From Cryphonectria parasitica EP155 (taxonomy: Eukaryota; Ascomycota; Sordariomycetes; Diaporthales; Cryphonectriaceae): a stretch of DNA of 64,000 nucleotides. A program made the position numbers and the translations under genes. The stretch lies in the NCBI RefSeq assembly GCF_011745365.1, contig NW_024468909.1:6882001-6946000 (forward strand). The letters are read 5' to 3'. Below the pieces are notes generated by a model. That model was not told where the DNA came from, ran no database searches, and worked only from the letters and a program-made list of their open reading frames with translations. This document shows positions 1 to 9,517 of this stretch, in pieces. Numbering within the stretch: position 1 is the first letter of the stretch; every line of letters starts with the position of its first letter.

Positions 1-770
1 CAAGGAAGCAGAAGTAGGCTGTCCACCTTTGGGACAGCCGTGGGACGAGCATGGCTGGCAAGTGACGCCGTCAAACGGCACTTTGTCGAAAACGCCCCAG
101 AAAACCGACGGAGGGGAACCAGAGCAAGTAAGTTAAAAAGGAAAGCTAGGCTATGCGACACTGCACTTCAAGAATCGTCTCCTGTCAATTGTCTTCTAGA
201 CAATTTGTCACAGGAGGTTTGGAAATTGGTCTTGAATTGAAGAGATTCTCTTCCAGGCAACCATCAAGACTTGGTGCCAAGAGAGGATAGATGTTGTTTA
301 GTTGTCGAGGTTCAAGCTGGCCGTTATCGAAGGTCCGTGTTCAAGCTGTCCTTCCACTATTACGGTACGTAGCACAGGGCAGGCAAGAACCTAAAACCCT
401 TGGGCCCCTGCTCTGCTGCTGGCTCCAAGACCCTAACCCACCACCGCCATTTACCGTTGCACCTAGAAACGGTCGCTCACGCCCGCCAGTCGATCGAACC
501 TCTTTTATTATCTTTATGGACCGAGTGGAGGAATTCTTGGCTTGCTTCTTGGAATGTGACGTGGTTGAGCTACTACTGTATGCTCATGGACACTCTGAGT
601 TGTTCTTGAGTAATCTGTAACCATTCTTCACGAGGTCCTGCTGTCCGGATTCGAAGCCCAGCCTTGGATTGCTTCCTTCCTCTCTTCCAACACGACTTCG
701 CCCCTCACACACACATACACTCTCAGGTTTGGTAGCTTGGCACCAGGATAGCTGCGTGGGCAAGGAGGCC
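1..770. other. gene-free upstream stretch
   Basis: I see no convincing gene here. The short open frames lack domain features and have no consistent splice signals. The segment probably holds the promoter and leader of the nucleoside diphosphate kinase gene that follows on the + strand. Confidence 0.4.
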
Positions 771-1184
771 ATGGTGAATCAACCCGAGGTGGAGGATTGG
801 CAGCATAGAGTCCAAGCCTCACATCGAACCAGCAGTGGTGCAGCAAGCCTGGAAGAAGGAGGAGACATGCAAGGCCAACAAAGCCCTGCAGGGTCCAGGG
901 CCAGGCCGGGGGCAGCGGCTGCTGGTGCCCGTGGCAGCGACAACAACAAGCCCACTACTAGGCCCAGGCCCAAGCTGGTGCCCCCACCTCCACTGGTCGC
1001 CATGCTACTGGCTCTCGTAGCCGGTGTCCTTTTTCGAAATTTCTTCTACAGTTCTGGCACATCCCAGGTCTTCAACCTCTCAACCACCAAGCCACCCACT
1101 TCTGTTGTCTTCGAGACTCTCACAACTACCGTCACCGAGACCTTCTCTTCTGTTCCTACTACAGAATCAATCCAGAAATCCACA
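771..1184 (+). other. in-frame N-terminal extension of NDK (alternative start) or open 5' leader
   Basis: The frame of the NDK start codon at 1185 stays open upstream to ATGs at 867, 771 and 669. Translated, it gives a Pro/Ala/Arg-rich segment, then one hydrophobic stretch (around LVAMLLALVAGVLF, encoded near 1000-1040) and a Ser/Thr-rich linker leading into MSASEQT. If translated, it would make a membrane-anchored NDK isoform. Several TACAG-like acceptors just before 1185 mean the segment could equally be leader sequence with a 5' UTR intron. Which form is made cannot be decided from the sequence. Confidence 0.4.
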
Positions 1185-2159
1185 ATGTCTGCCAGCGAGC
1201 AAACGTGAGTCCCTTTTGTTTCACCAAGTCTTGTCATACCAATTCCTCCCCCCATCCGCCTTAAGCGCCTACATGATGCTCTGCAGCACCTTGAGGAACA
1301 CACAATTGGCTGACATACCTTCTATAGCTTCATTGCCATCAAGCCTGATGGTGTCCAGGTATGCATATTGAACACTCACCCAGCTGTCTAGGGCGTTGTG
1401 TCGAAACTAATACCATTTTCCGTAGCGTGGCCTCGTTGGACCCATCATCCAGCGCTTCGAGCAGCGTGGGTATGTTATCTCGCCATACTACCTTGACTGA
1501 AGGCTTCAGTCCGATTGCAGTGACATTCATGTACTGACAGCATTTGATTTCCAGCTACAAGCTCGCTGCCATCAAGCTCGTCACTCCCTCCAAGGAGCAC
1601 CTCGAGACTCACTGTCCGTGAAAGCTGCCAAAACCCCTTTGCGAAGCTACCCCGCCATCGCCGCCCCACCAAAAGGTTTCTGCTGACCGCCTTTCAGACG
1701 CCGACCTCAAGGAGAAGCCCTTCTTCCCTGGTCTGCTGTCCTGTATGTCTATATTGCCAATTACACCCCTATGGAGGCTGCGTGCACAGCTAACAATGCC
1801 GAATAGACATGATGAGCGGCCCCATCTGCGCCATGGTCTGGGAGGGCCGTGATGCCGTCAAGACTGGCCGTGGTACGTACAAGGATCCAACCCATCCCTA
1901 AGAGCAGCTATTTGTATACTCCTGAACTTTGAGACTTGTCTAACAAACCACTCGTACAGTCCTCCTCGGCGCCACCAACCCCCTGGCTTCCGCCCCCGGC
2001 ACCATCCGTGGCGACTTCTCCATTGACGTCGGCCGCAACGTCTGCCACGGCTCCGACAGCGTCGAGAACGCCCAGAAGGAGATCGCCCTCTGGTTCAAGG
2101 ATGGCGAGGTGGTCAGCTACAAGGCTGCCCAGTTCGACTGGGTCTATGAGAAGGCTTAA
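1185..2159 (+). CDS. ndk1: nucleoside diphosphate kinase
   Basis: Seven exons: 1185-1204, 1328-1358, 1426-1469, 1555-1613, 1698-1742, 1807-1872 and 1960-2159, each bounded by GT-AG introns that keep frame. The product is about 154 aa and reads [55 protein letters not shown] and then NVCHGSDS. That last motif contains the catalytic histidine that carries the phospho-enzyme intermediate. The family moves the gamma phosphate of NTPs to NDPs through this histidine and balances nucleotide pools; it is usually cytosolic. The length matches the family standard when translation starts at MSASEQT. An upstream in-frame ATG could give a longer, membrane-anchored form. It is convergent with the minus-strand gene ending at 2317. 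Confidence 0.95.
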
Positions 2160-2316
2160 ATTGGCTAGACTGTGACGATCTAGTGCCTTCTTAGGAGCCG
2201 GATAGAAAAGGGACGGGATACAAAAAAAAAATAACAAAAGAATCTCGAAGTCATAAGCAGGACAACAAACAACAAGATTTTGCTGGGAGCGTAATGATAT
2301 TGTCCCAGTCTGCCTG

Positions 2317-2976
2317 TTATTTTCTGGATGCAACACCTCGTATTCTGGCAAACAACCCAGCAAACCAGGGTGTAGCCCAGAGGCTGCCCACTATTCGTAC
2401 CGGCAGTAGGGCCTTCGTAATCGCATAAGCCAGCGCCACCTCGACGACGATCTTGTACTTGCCATCCGGACTCTCCCACCGGTCCATGACAGTCTCCTGC
2501 TCCTCCCCCTCCTCCCCCTTGCCCAACTGCCGTCCCTCCTCCTGTTCATCAAATCCAAACCAGCCCTTCCGCCGAAAGTACCGCTCAAACCGCGCCATTC
2601 CGTCCCGCACGTAGCCCCCATAGTGGCCCAGCATGTAGTCAAGCGGCACATAGTCCGTGTAGTGGAACAGGCCGAACAGGGCGAACAGCGGGACGATGGC
2701 GGTCAGCTCGTGCAGGACCAGGAAGGCGGCGACGTGGGAGACGGGGGCATTGCGCAGGGCGGTTGTGTAGCGCTGCATAGAGCGCGGGAGGCGGGCCAGG
2801 ACGCGGTTGGCGCGGTCGGAGGTCTGCGGCGAGGTGGGGGGTTTGTTGGTGCTGTTGTTGTATCTTCTTCTTCTTGTGAGCATGTTGCTGAGGCGGGTGC
2901 GCGGGGAGCCGTGGGAGGAGAGGGTGGGCGCGGTCGTGGGCGGGCGTAGAGATGGTGGGAGGCGTAGCTTTGGCAT
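2317..2976 (-). CDS. mitochondrial FLILHELTA-motif protein, Mrx11-like
   Basis: A single exon of 219 aa from the ATG at 2976. An upstream in-frame ATG at 3129 would add 51 residues that look like leader. The N-terminus is rich in Arg, Ser and Pro with almost no acid, as in mitochondrial presequences. Residues 85-93 read FLVLHELTA, the signature that names the fungal FLILHELTA family (yeast Mrx11/YPL041C group, a component of the mitochondrial gene-expression network). This is followed by a hydrophobic segment, an acidic insert, and a second amphipathic or membrane segment near the C-terminus (about residues 180-205). The family is thought to sit at the inner mitochondrial membrane; its biochemical activity is unknown. 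It is divergent from the Rieske gene. Confidence 0.8.
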   Translation of the reverse strand: MPKLRLPPSLRPPTTAPTLSSHGSPRTRLSNMLTRRRRYNNSTNKPPTSPQTSDRANRVLARLPRSMQRYTTALRNAPVSHVAAFLVLHELTAIVPLFALFGLFHYTDYVPLDYMLGHYGGYVRDGMARFERYFRRKGWFGFDEQEEGRQLGKGEEGEEQETVMDRWESPDGKYKIVVEVALAYAITKALLPVRIVGSLWATPWFAGLFARIRGVASRK

Positions 2977-3653
2977 CTTGGTAAAGGGGGGTTCTCTAGA
3001 ATTGACCTTCAAGACTTTCCCAAGATGATGGGAAAGGAGGGCTGGACGAGGGAAGGGAAGGGAGGGGGTTGACGTTTGTCTGTTGCTCTGCGGTGGAATT
3101 GAAAGGAATAGCTGCAAGTTTTCCAGCATGCGCTGTAGTGGATTAGCTGTAGTACTTGGTACTTACTTCTCAGTAGTACGTAAGTAAATAGGCGCTACGT
3201 GGGGTCCAGCTCAACTACAGACATGATGTCGCAGGCGCAACTACGAGGCTTGGAAATGATTGCATGAAGAAGATTCAGATTCAGAACGAGGTAGAAGAAA
3301 TGATTTTCTTTGTTGATATTCGGACTTGTCATCTTGAGCTACAGTACGTTGTCGCGACTAACGATGGGGCTCAGTCTATAACAAGGTCAATGTCGGCGAA
3401 GATTGCCTCAACTGTTTCCGACCCGCGGTGCGAACGGAGCTCAAGTGCAGTAGACAGCCTCGGGAAACATCGCTCAGCGCTCAGCTTGGTATAGATTGAG
3501 ATGGGGCAGAGAAAGAATATAAAGGGGGGGGAAGGAAAAAAAAGGAAATACGAAAGCTTATGATTATACGCATACCATAGTCCTGCCCGTCTCCCGAGAG
3601 GAGTCAGTGTCTCCACGCTCACCTAACTTACTCAACTGTGACTTTGGCTCACG
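2977..3653. other. divergent intergenic region
   Basis: 677 bp between the divergent Mrx11-like (-) and Rieske (+) genes, so it should contain both promoters. No gene, RNA or clear operator is visible. The short open frames on both strands have no coding character. Confidence 0.5.
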
Positions 3654-4340
3654 ATGGCCACGCCGGCTTCACCTGCTCCCCAGAATAATGCACGAGAAGA
3701 CAACGAATGGTTCTTTGCAGGGCTAGCCTCCTCCTATCCAGACATAACCGACTCGAGCGAGCCCTACTTCAAGCTAGCCTGGCCCCAACCGCGCCAACAT
3801 CGTCAAAGAGGAGGGACAAGGGAAGGGGAAGGAGGTGGTGGTGACGATGGCCCTCCTCCTCCACCCCCTCTTCCAGGCTGCAAGGTCTTCCACCCAAAGC
3901 AGAAGCATTCTCGCCGGGAAGGTGGAGGCGGAGGAGATGAAGGAGATGAAGAAGGATGCCCCGTTGTGTCAGCACAGGAGATCGACCTAGACGCAGCAGC
4001 AGGCGAGGATGCCTGGGTCATGAGGGAACAGGTCCTCGTCTTCCAGTACAAGGGCCGCTTCCACGCCGTCGACCACGCCTGTCCGCACCGGGCCTACAGC
4101 CTGTCGTGGGGCCGGCCGTTTGACATTGAGGACGCGGGGAGGGTGCTGGGGCGGGGGATCCGGTGTCGGGGCCACAGCTATGCGTTTGAGCTGTCGACGG
4201 GGGCGGGGGACCGGGGGGATTATCGCCTGGGGGTCTGGGAGGTCCAGTTGCGGCGGCCTTGTAGGACCAGGGCTGCTGCTGGTGACGAAGATGAGACGGG
4301 GGAGGAGAAAGAGGTTTGGATTAAGAGGAGGGGGATGTGA
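3654..4340 (+). CDS. Rieske [2Fe-2S] domain protein
   Basis: A single exon of 228 aa. The Rieske cluster-binding pair is complete: C-P-H at residues 143-145 and C-R-G-H at 171-174, within CPHRAYSLSWG and CRGHSYAFEL. These ligate one iron by two Cys and the other by two His. The 27-residue spacing is slightly long because of a small insert between the boxes. Residues 50-100 are low-complexity (Gly-, Pro- and Glu-rich), also an insertion. No catalytic mononuclear-iron domain or FAD domain follows, so it is a stand-alone Rieske ferredoxin-like protein, probably an electron carrier or sensor. No partner enzyme is adjacent and the substrate is unknown. No signal peptide is visible. Confidence 0.85.
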   Translation: MATPASPAPQNNAREDNEWFFAGLASSYPDITDSSEPYFKLAWPQPRQHRQRGGTREGEGGGGDDGPPPPPPLPGCKVFHPKQKHSRREGGGGGDEGDEEGCPVVSAQEIDLDAAAGEDAWVMREQVLVFQYKGRFHAVDHACPHRAYSLSWGRPFDIEDAGRVLGRGIRCRGHSYAFELSTGAGDRGDYRLGVWEVQLRRPCRTRAAAGDEDETGEEKEVWIKRRGM

Positions 4341-5185
4341 GCCTTGAGTTGGGCCTGTAAACTGGCTAATCTAGGAACTTGTGTGAAGCCTCTCTGGATA
4401 TGATGCTGGTGAAAGAACATGTCAATATTGACAGGTCCATCGCAAGGGAGCCAGAATAACGAGTCAGTTGAGCCCTTTTAGGAAAGGACAAGATTCACAT
4501 AGTTCACAATAGTAAGAATAGTCCAAGCATGTATGCAATGCCTTGGGTAAGTAAGTAGATAATCTGCAAGCCGACTCTGCTATTCTTGTCCGCTCAGCAT
4601 CAGCGGAACAAGGGGATACTCACAACCGACCCCATGTCACGGAACGAATTCCGGGACCCTCCAGAAACGACATGGTCCTCTCATAGTTGTCTTTTCTAGG
4701 AATGGCAAAAGGACGCCATCCAAGAAACGTGGCGTCCCCCCCGTGTGCGAATGGAAAAGAGAGCTGAGCCCAATTCAGCCGCACACGATGCCAAGTTCGG
4801 ACCCGCTCTGCACCCAAGCCCTTTTACCACCATGATAATGAATGCCGAAACGTTTCTTCCACTTCGTGTGGCGGTGTTGTCACCTTTCTTCTCCTTTTGA
4901 AGGTGATGGTTGAAGCTACGAAAGCCATACTCACCTTGTCTCTGCGGCGAGCGCTGATGATGATCATGCGGAATTGTTGAGAGCCTGGGAATGAGCTGCC
5001 TTCCGCCCACCCATCTTTGCACTCGACTCTGATTTACACAAACCAAAGCAAGGGGAGGGAGCTGAGGGGAGAGAACTCGTGGCAGCCTTGTTTCAAGAAC
5101 AGCAGTTTGTCCTTGCGCCCTTTCCTAGCTGTATTGCCCCTTTCTCTACTTCCGGCTTTTCGAAGCCCCAAGGTGGAAGAAAGGC
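4341..5185. other. intergenic, promoter of WW gene
   Basis: 845 bp between two plus-strand genes. No coding feature is visible. The last ~100 bp before 5186 are pyrimidine-rich, as is common in fungal core promoters. Confidence 0.5.
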
Positions 5186-7402
5186 ATGGCCACCCTCCCG
5201 CCCGGCTGGGTATCCGACTACGACGGCAAGCGATGGTTCTATATCTACGAGGCGACCAACCACACCCAGTACACCTTCCCCAAGGAAGGCGACGAGTGGC
5301 CCGACTTTGCAGGCTTCAGCGGCATCGCTCTGGATCATGTCGTGATACCCACCGGCGAGCTGCTACCGGAGGAGAGGCTCGAGAGCGAGAGGCAAGTGAA
5401 GAGAAGCGGGACAAGAGAAACGACGGTCGCTGCTTCGGGAGGCAAGAGCACGAGAGAAAGGACCCAAGAGAATGACGATGAATGTGGCGGGACTATCGAC
5501 TTTTGTAATTTTGGGTATTTTGGTCCTGGTGCTTGGGACGATGTCGCTAGCACGGCGCAGCAGGAAGAGGAGCAGGGAGACGATTCAGTGGCAGCAGCAA
5601 GGGCTCGAACATCATTGAGCAGCGTTACTCCTCCTACAACAAGTGCTGGGGTGGTCACCCCGCCTCCTGCCTCTGTCAGCGAGCTCTCCACGGGGACCAT
5701 GACATTCAATAAGAGCGACATGTCCGTGCCCGACGGTGCAGGACCGCAGAGCTCAAGGACGAGACGCCCAAAGCACCCTGCCGAGACAGAGCCGACCAGG
5801 CCGTTCGACCAGACGGCAGACAGCAGCCAGGCCCACGATGACGAACCGCAACCACAACTACAACCAACACCGGACAGCATCCCGATGCTAGACGGCAGAG
5901 AGGTCATACCACCGCCCCTCGGAAGGGTTCCGGAGCTCGTGAGTGAGTCGACGGCGCTCTGCGCGGAGGAGACCAATCCGCCGCCAGTGGAGCTGCCCGA
6001 CACTGCGGCGACGTGGTTGGAGCCTGTGCCAGTGCCTAATCTGGAGAATCAATATCCTGTTGAATTGCCGGCTGCTGAGAGGAGCCCAGGGGACGAGAAG
6101 GATTTTCCAGTGAAGGAGCGAAGTTCGCAGAGGGGCTCTGACGAGCATCGTACCGTGACGGTTCAGGCTGAGCTGGAGGGCAGGCCTCTCGACGCATACC
6201 AGCAAAAGTCGTTCGGGCCACCTGTAGGAGGAGGAGTGCCTGGTGGTCGCACGTCTGAGCCACCGTCAAGAGTGAACACTCGCACGGATCTCCCATCACA
6301 ACGAGCCCAAGTCCCCATGATTCCACCAAAGCTGCCACTGGAGCAGGAGCCACCCCATACGAAGCCAGCCCTCTCTCTACATACACAACACGGGTTCCGA
6401 CAGTCGACATTTCCCACAGCGGCGCAAATCAGCCACGTCCCTTCAGTGTTGAGACCCGGTCCTCGGCGGTCAAGTCAACCACCTGTTCCCAGCAGAGGGT
6501 CGACAAGTCCACCAGCAGCAGGATCAGAGCCCACACCCACTCTGGCCCCCTCAGGACTTGGCGGCGATGAAAAGTATAGAGCCTTTCAACCCTCTAGGCC
6601 ACCGCAGGTCCCGGCTGGGAGGAGAGGACATTCTCAGTCTCTCGTCGTGAGTAAATTTGAGGGAGAAGGGTTTGTGATGCCGAGCCCAGACGACCATGTG
6701 CGACCACTTCGTTTACCGCAGCGTACTCACTTCTCTTCGGGTGAAAGCCCGCCGTTATCGCCACCTCAGCCGCTTGGTCTTACGCACCAAGCCTGTGTCT
6801 CTGGTACACCAACAGCAAGGATGTCCCTGAGACCCGGGCCTCATCCACCCTCACAGCCGTGGAATGTGCCGTCGATGGAGAAAGAGGGAGGGCAAACCTC
6901 ACCAGAGCGCTATGTTCTGGTGAACAGAGCGCAGGTCCCTCCCGCGCCCGTCGGGATCCCACAGCGGCCCTCTGGCTTTCTCAAGATGTCTTCAGAGCCG
7001 TCGAGAAGCAAACCTCATGTGCCAGCGGAGCTCTCGCCTCCGTTGCATGCCGCAGCATCCGAATCTCCCTCGGTACTCGATAGTCCTCGTCAAGCAGACC
7101 AAACTCCTGCAGCAAGGACGCCAGACGCCGAGAACGTTGCCCCCGAGCCCTCCCCAAAAACATTCACGTCCTTTGCAGACCTTGATCTACAGTCCCCGCG
7201 CACCAAAAAGCTGAAAGACGTGTTCAGCCGACAGGCGTTGAAGCGGATTGTGAAAAAAGATAAGGAAGCTCGGGAGGCAGAAGCAGCAGGGCCCAATCAA
7301 GTGCTGGACGAGGCAGAGTCTAGCGATTCCGCGCATGCGTATATACCACCAAAAGGGCCACGGGAGGTCGCGCCGGAGTGGAGCTGGGGACACGCAGAGT
7401 AG
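5186..7402 (+). CDS. WW-domain protein with long disordered tail
   Basis: A single exon of 738 aa. Residues 5-40 form a WW domain: LPPGWVSDYDGKRWFYIYE followed by the T-x-x-T-QYTFP turn. The first Trp (W8) and the aromatic strand are present, but the second signature Trp is replaced by Phe in QYTFP. WW domains bind Pro-rich peptides; the altered second aromatic may change specificity. The remaining ~690 residues are Pro/Ser/Thr-rich and probably disordered, ending in a Lys-rich patch (about 685-705) that could be nuclear-targeting or membrane-binding. The start at 5186 is supported because the WW fold begins immediately. It is convergent with TRM61. Pezizomycotina carry several such proteins; I cannot name this one. 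Confidence 0.85.
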   Translation: MATLPPGWVSDYDGKRWFYIYEATNHTQYTFPKEGDEWPDFAGFSGIALDHVVIPTGELLPEERLESERQVKRSGTRETTVAASGGKSTRERTQENDDECGGTIDFCNFGYFGPGAWDDVASTAQQEEEQGDDSVAAARARTSLSSVTPPTTSAGVVTPPPASVSELSTGTMTFNKSDMSVPDGAGPQSSRTRRPKHPAETEPTRPFDQTADSSQAHDDEPQPQLQPTPDSIPMLDGREVIPPPLGRVPELVSESTALCAEETNPPPVELPDTAATWLEPVPVPNLENQYPVELPAAERSPGDEKDFPVKERSSQRGSDEHRTVTVQAELEGRPLDAYQQKSFGPPVGGGVPGGRTSEPPSRVNTRTDLPSQRAQVPMIPPKLPLEQEPPHTKPALSLHTQHGFRQSTFPTAAQISHVPSVLRPGPRRSSQPPVPSRGSTSPPAAGSEPTPTLAPSGLGGDEKYRAFQPSRPPQVPAGRRGHSQSLVVSKFEGEGFVMPSPDDHVRPLRLPQRTHFSSGESPPLSPPQPLGLTHQACVSGTPTARMSLRPGPHPPSQPWNVPSMEKEGGQTSPERYVLVNRAQVPPAPVGIPQRPSGFLKMSSEPSRSKPHVPAELSPPLHAAASESPSVLDSPRQADQTPAARTPDAENVAPEPSPKTFTSFADLDLQSPRTKKLKDVFSRQALKRIVKKDKEAREAEAAGPNQVLDEAESSDSAHAYIPPKGPREVAPEWSWGHAE

Positions 7403-7585
7403 TAAGCTTTGATATTAGCTAGAGAGGAGGGACTTGGAGATGTCGCATTGCTGCCGCGCGGGACGAAACAGTCGACAAGGGAAAGTAGGGCTGAGGAAAG
7501 GGGGGAGGGGGGGCGTATGAGGCTGAACTATAAAGCTGCGAGCTCGGATGCAAGCTGTATGGGTATCAATTCAGTTGTCAAGAAT

Positions 7586-9517
7586 CTATGCATCTAGGGT
7601 TTGGGCTTGCCTGGTCTCTTTCGAAGGCTGCTCGGCCTGAGCCGTCATCATGCCATCTTCATTTTTGCCTCCTGCCGCCTTCGCCCGACCCTTTGCTCTG
7701 CCGTCCTCCTTCATCTTGTTGTTCTTCTGACGATTGCCGTGCATCTGCTCACGCTTCTGTTGCTTACGCGCGGCCCGGTCCACAGCACCAATCACCTTTT
7801 GCTCGTTGCCAATGGGCCACTTCGCTGCTGCAGCAGCCTCGTCCTCCTCGGTCCACTCGCGCGGCAGGATCGCAAAGACTAGGTAGGAGGTGTGAGCCTT
7901 GATCTCTGCCTCGCCGCGGGTGACGAGGCGTCCTTGCATAAAGGGCTTGACGGCTGTATCCTTGTTTTCCTCCTCGACAGCTCCGACCTTCCCATGGGTC
8001 CCGTTCACATGGGTCGCTGCAGATTGCGTTCTTGCGTCACCCTTCTTCGTACTGACTTCATCATCGTCATCATCGTCATCCTCAACCTTCTTGTGACTAT
8101 GCTGGGCCAGCATCTTGGCATTGTGCTCCGCAGCCTTGACCTCGATCTCCTTCAGCCTCTCCAATGCCTCGGAGACATCCTTAGGCGCCTGTTGCATGCC
8201 CCGTTCAGAAACGATATTCAGGCCGATCTTCTCACGGAATACCTGGACGCGTTTGTGCGAGATCTCAACCATCTCAATGTCGACCCAGCCAAGCTTGCGC
8301 ATCTCCGACACCGTGCGCGTGACTTGCTCGATGCAGGGCGAGAACGTGCAAATATAAGCGCTTTTGTTGGGGTTGAGAGGGGAGATCCACTCCTCCTGTC
8401 GACCTTCCACGCCCTCCATCTCATTTCCCGTCTTGGGCCTTCTTCTTGACAAGTGAGGCAGCGCCAGCCATGGTGCCGGCAGGTCGAGAAACACTGCGTC
8501 GGCCTCGGGGCTCTTGCCGTCCACCAGAAAGCCTTCGTTATAGACGTCGCGGTGGTTGAGCTCAACCAGACTGCTCAGTCCATGCTCTTGCAGCTCCTTT
8601 TTCATCTTCTCGAAGCGCTGCTCATGAAACTCGAAGCTGAATACCTTGCCCGTGGGCTGGGGCTCGTCGTGGTAGCCGGTGCAACCATCGTAGACAGCCC
8701 GCGCCGACGCGTGCGTAAAGCTGCCAGAGCCGGAACCCGCCTCGATGAGCCTCGTGCCCGGCCGTGCCCGTATCCGCTGGAGAACATAGCTGTAATCGGG
8801 GGTGTAGACAACCTGTGTGCGGTGGGGAAGACTGCTTGTCCATATCTCAGGCGTGGGCGGGAGGATGTGGATGAATCCGCTCTTCGCGGCGGTTGTATTG
8901 CCCTTCTGCTGCTGCTTTTGTGCGGGCACCTGCTGCATCGTTTCTTGTTCTTGTTCCTCTTCGTCTTCCTTCTCTGCGGTTGCTGCTTGAGTCTGTTCAG
9001 TTGCTGTGTGGTCCTGGGCCTCAGCCGCCTTGGCTGGCTCGTCTGGTTCGCTCTTGGTTCGCTTCTCACCCTCGTCACTGGCGTCTCGCTTGCGCTTGAG
9101 CTCTGTATATCCACCTTCTACGTGGCCATTCCTATTCTCGGAGCTATGCAGTGCAGAATCTTCTCCCTCCTTTTTGATCTGCTGTTGGTCGTTCTTCTTC
9201 TTGCGGCCTCGCGAGCCCGTGTCGACATTGGAAGCGCGGACCTGGGAGCCCCATGGGATACCAATCAACGTCGAGTGCGGAAACGAGCCGAATCGCGTGT
9301 TGAGGACGTGTCCCTCCTTGTAGCCATCGTGTTCGCCTTGGGACTGCCGAAGGTAGACGGGGACGAGGTCGTCTTTGGCGAGCTGGACGATTGCCAGCGT
9401 ATTCGCCCTGGTTACGGAACCCGGGTGGAGGAATGGAGACTCCTTTTGCAGCATGTCGTCTGCCTCATTGGCAAGTGCTGGTTTTGTAATGGATGGTTTT
9501 TGCCTTATTTCTTCCAT
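7586..9517 (-). CDS. TRM61: tRNA (adenine58-N1)-methyltransferase catalytic subunit TRM61
   Basis: A single exon of 643 aa (an alternative start at M22 gives the more usual N-terminus). Residues 27-105 hold the substrate-side barrel with NTRFGSFPHSTLIGIPWG and the SQVRASNVDTGSRGRKKK hallmark. Residues 234-350 carry the Rossmann methyltransferase core: QVVYTPDYSYVLQRI, the SAM loop EAGSGSGSF (259-267), FEFHEQR (295-301) and DAVFLDLPAPW (340-350). With TRM6 it makes m1A58 in tRNAs, including initiator tRNA-Met, in the nucleus. Two charged inserts (about 106-212 and an acidic stretch with a run of Asp near 470) and a long Lys/Ala-rich C-terminal tail make it longer than yeast Trm61. A large antisense open frame over it is a shadow. 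Confidence 0.93.
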   Translation of the reverse strand: MEEIRQKPSITKPALANEADDMLQKESPFLHPGSVTRANTLAIVQLAKDDLVPVYLRQSQGEHDGYKEGHVLNTRFGSFPHSTLIGIPWGSQVRASNVDTGSRGRKKKNDQQQIKKEGEDSALHSSENRNGHVEGGYTELKRKRDASDEGEKRTKSEPDEPAKAAEAQDHTATEQTQAATAEKEDEEEQEQETMQQVPAQKQQQKGNTTAAKSGFIHILPPTPEIWTSSLPHRTQVVYTPDYSYVLQRIRARPGTRLIEAGSGSGSFTHASARAVYDGCTGYHDEPQPTGKVFSFEFHEQRFEKMKKELQEHGLSSLVELNHRDVYNEGFLVDGKSPEADAVFLDLPAPWLALPHLSRRRPKTGNEMEGVEGRQEEWISPLNPNKSAYICTFSPCIEQVTRTVSEMRKLGWVDIEMVEISHKRVQVFREKIGLNIVSERGMQQAPKDVSEALERLKEIEVKAAEHNAKMLAQHSHKKVEDDDDDDDEVSTKKGDARTQSAATHVNGTHGKVGAVEEENKDTAVKPFMQGRLVTRGEAEIKAHTSYLVFAILPREWTEEDEAAAAAKWPIGNEQKVIGAVDRAARKQQKREQMHGNRQKNNKMKEDGRAKGRAKAAGGKNEDGMMTAQAEQPSKETRQAQTLDA

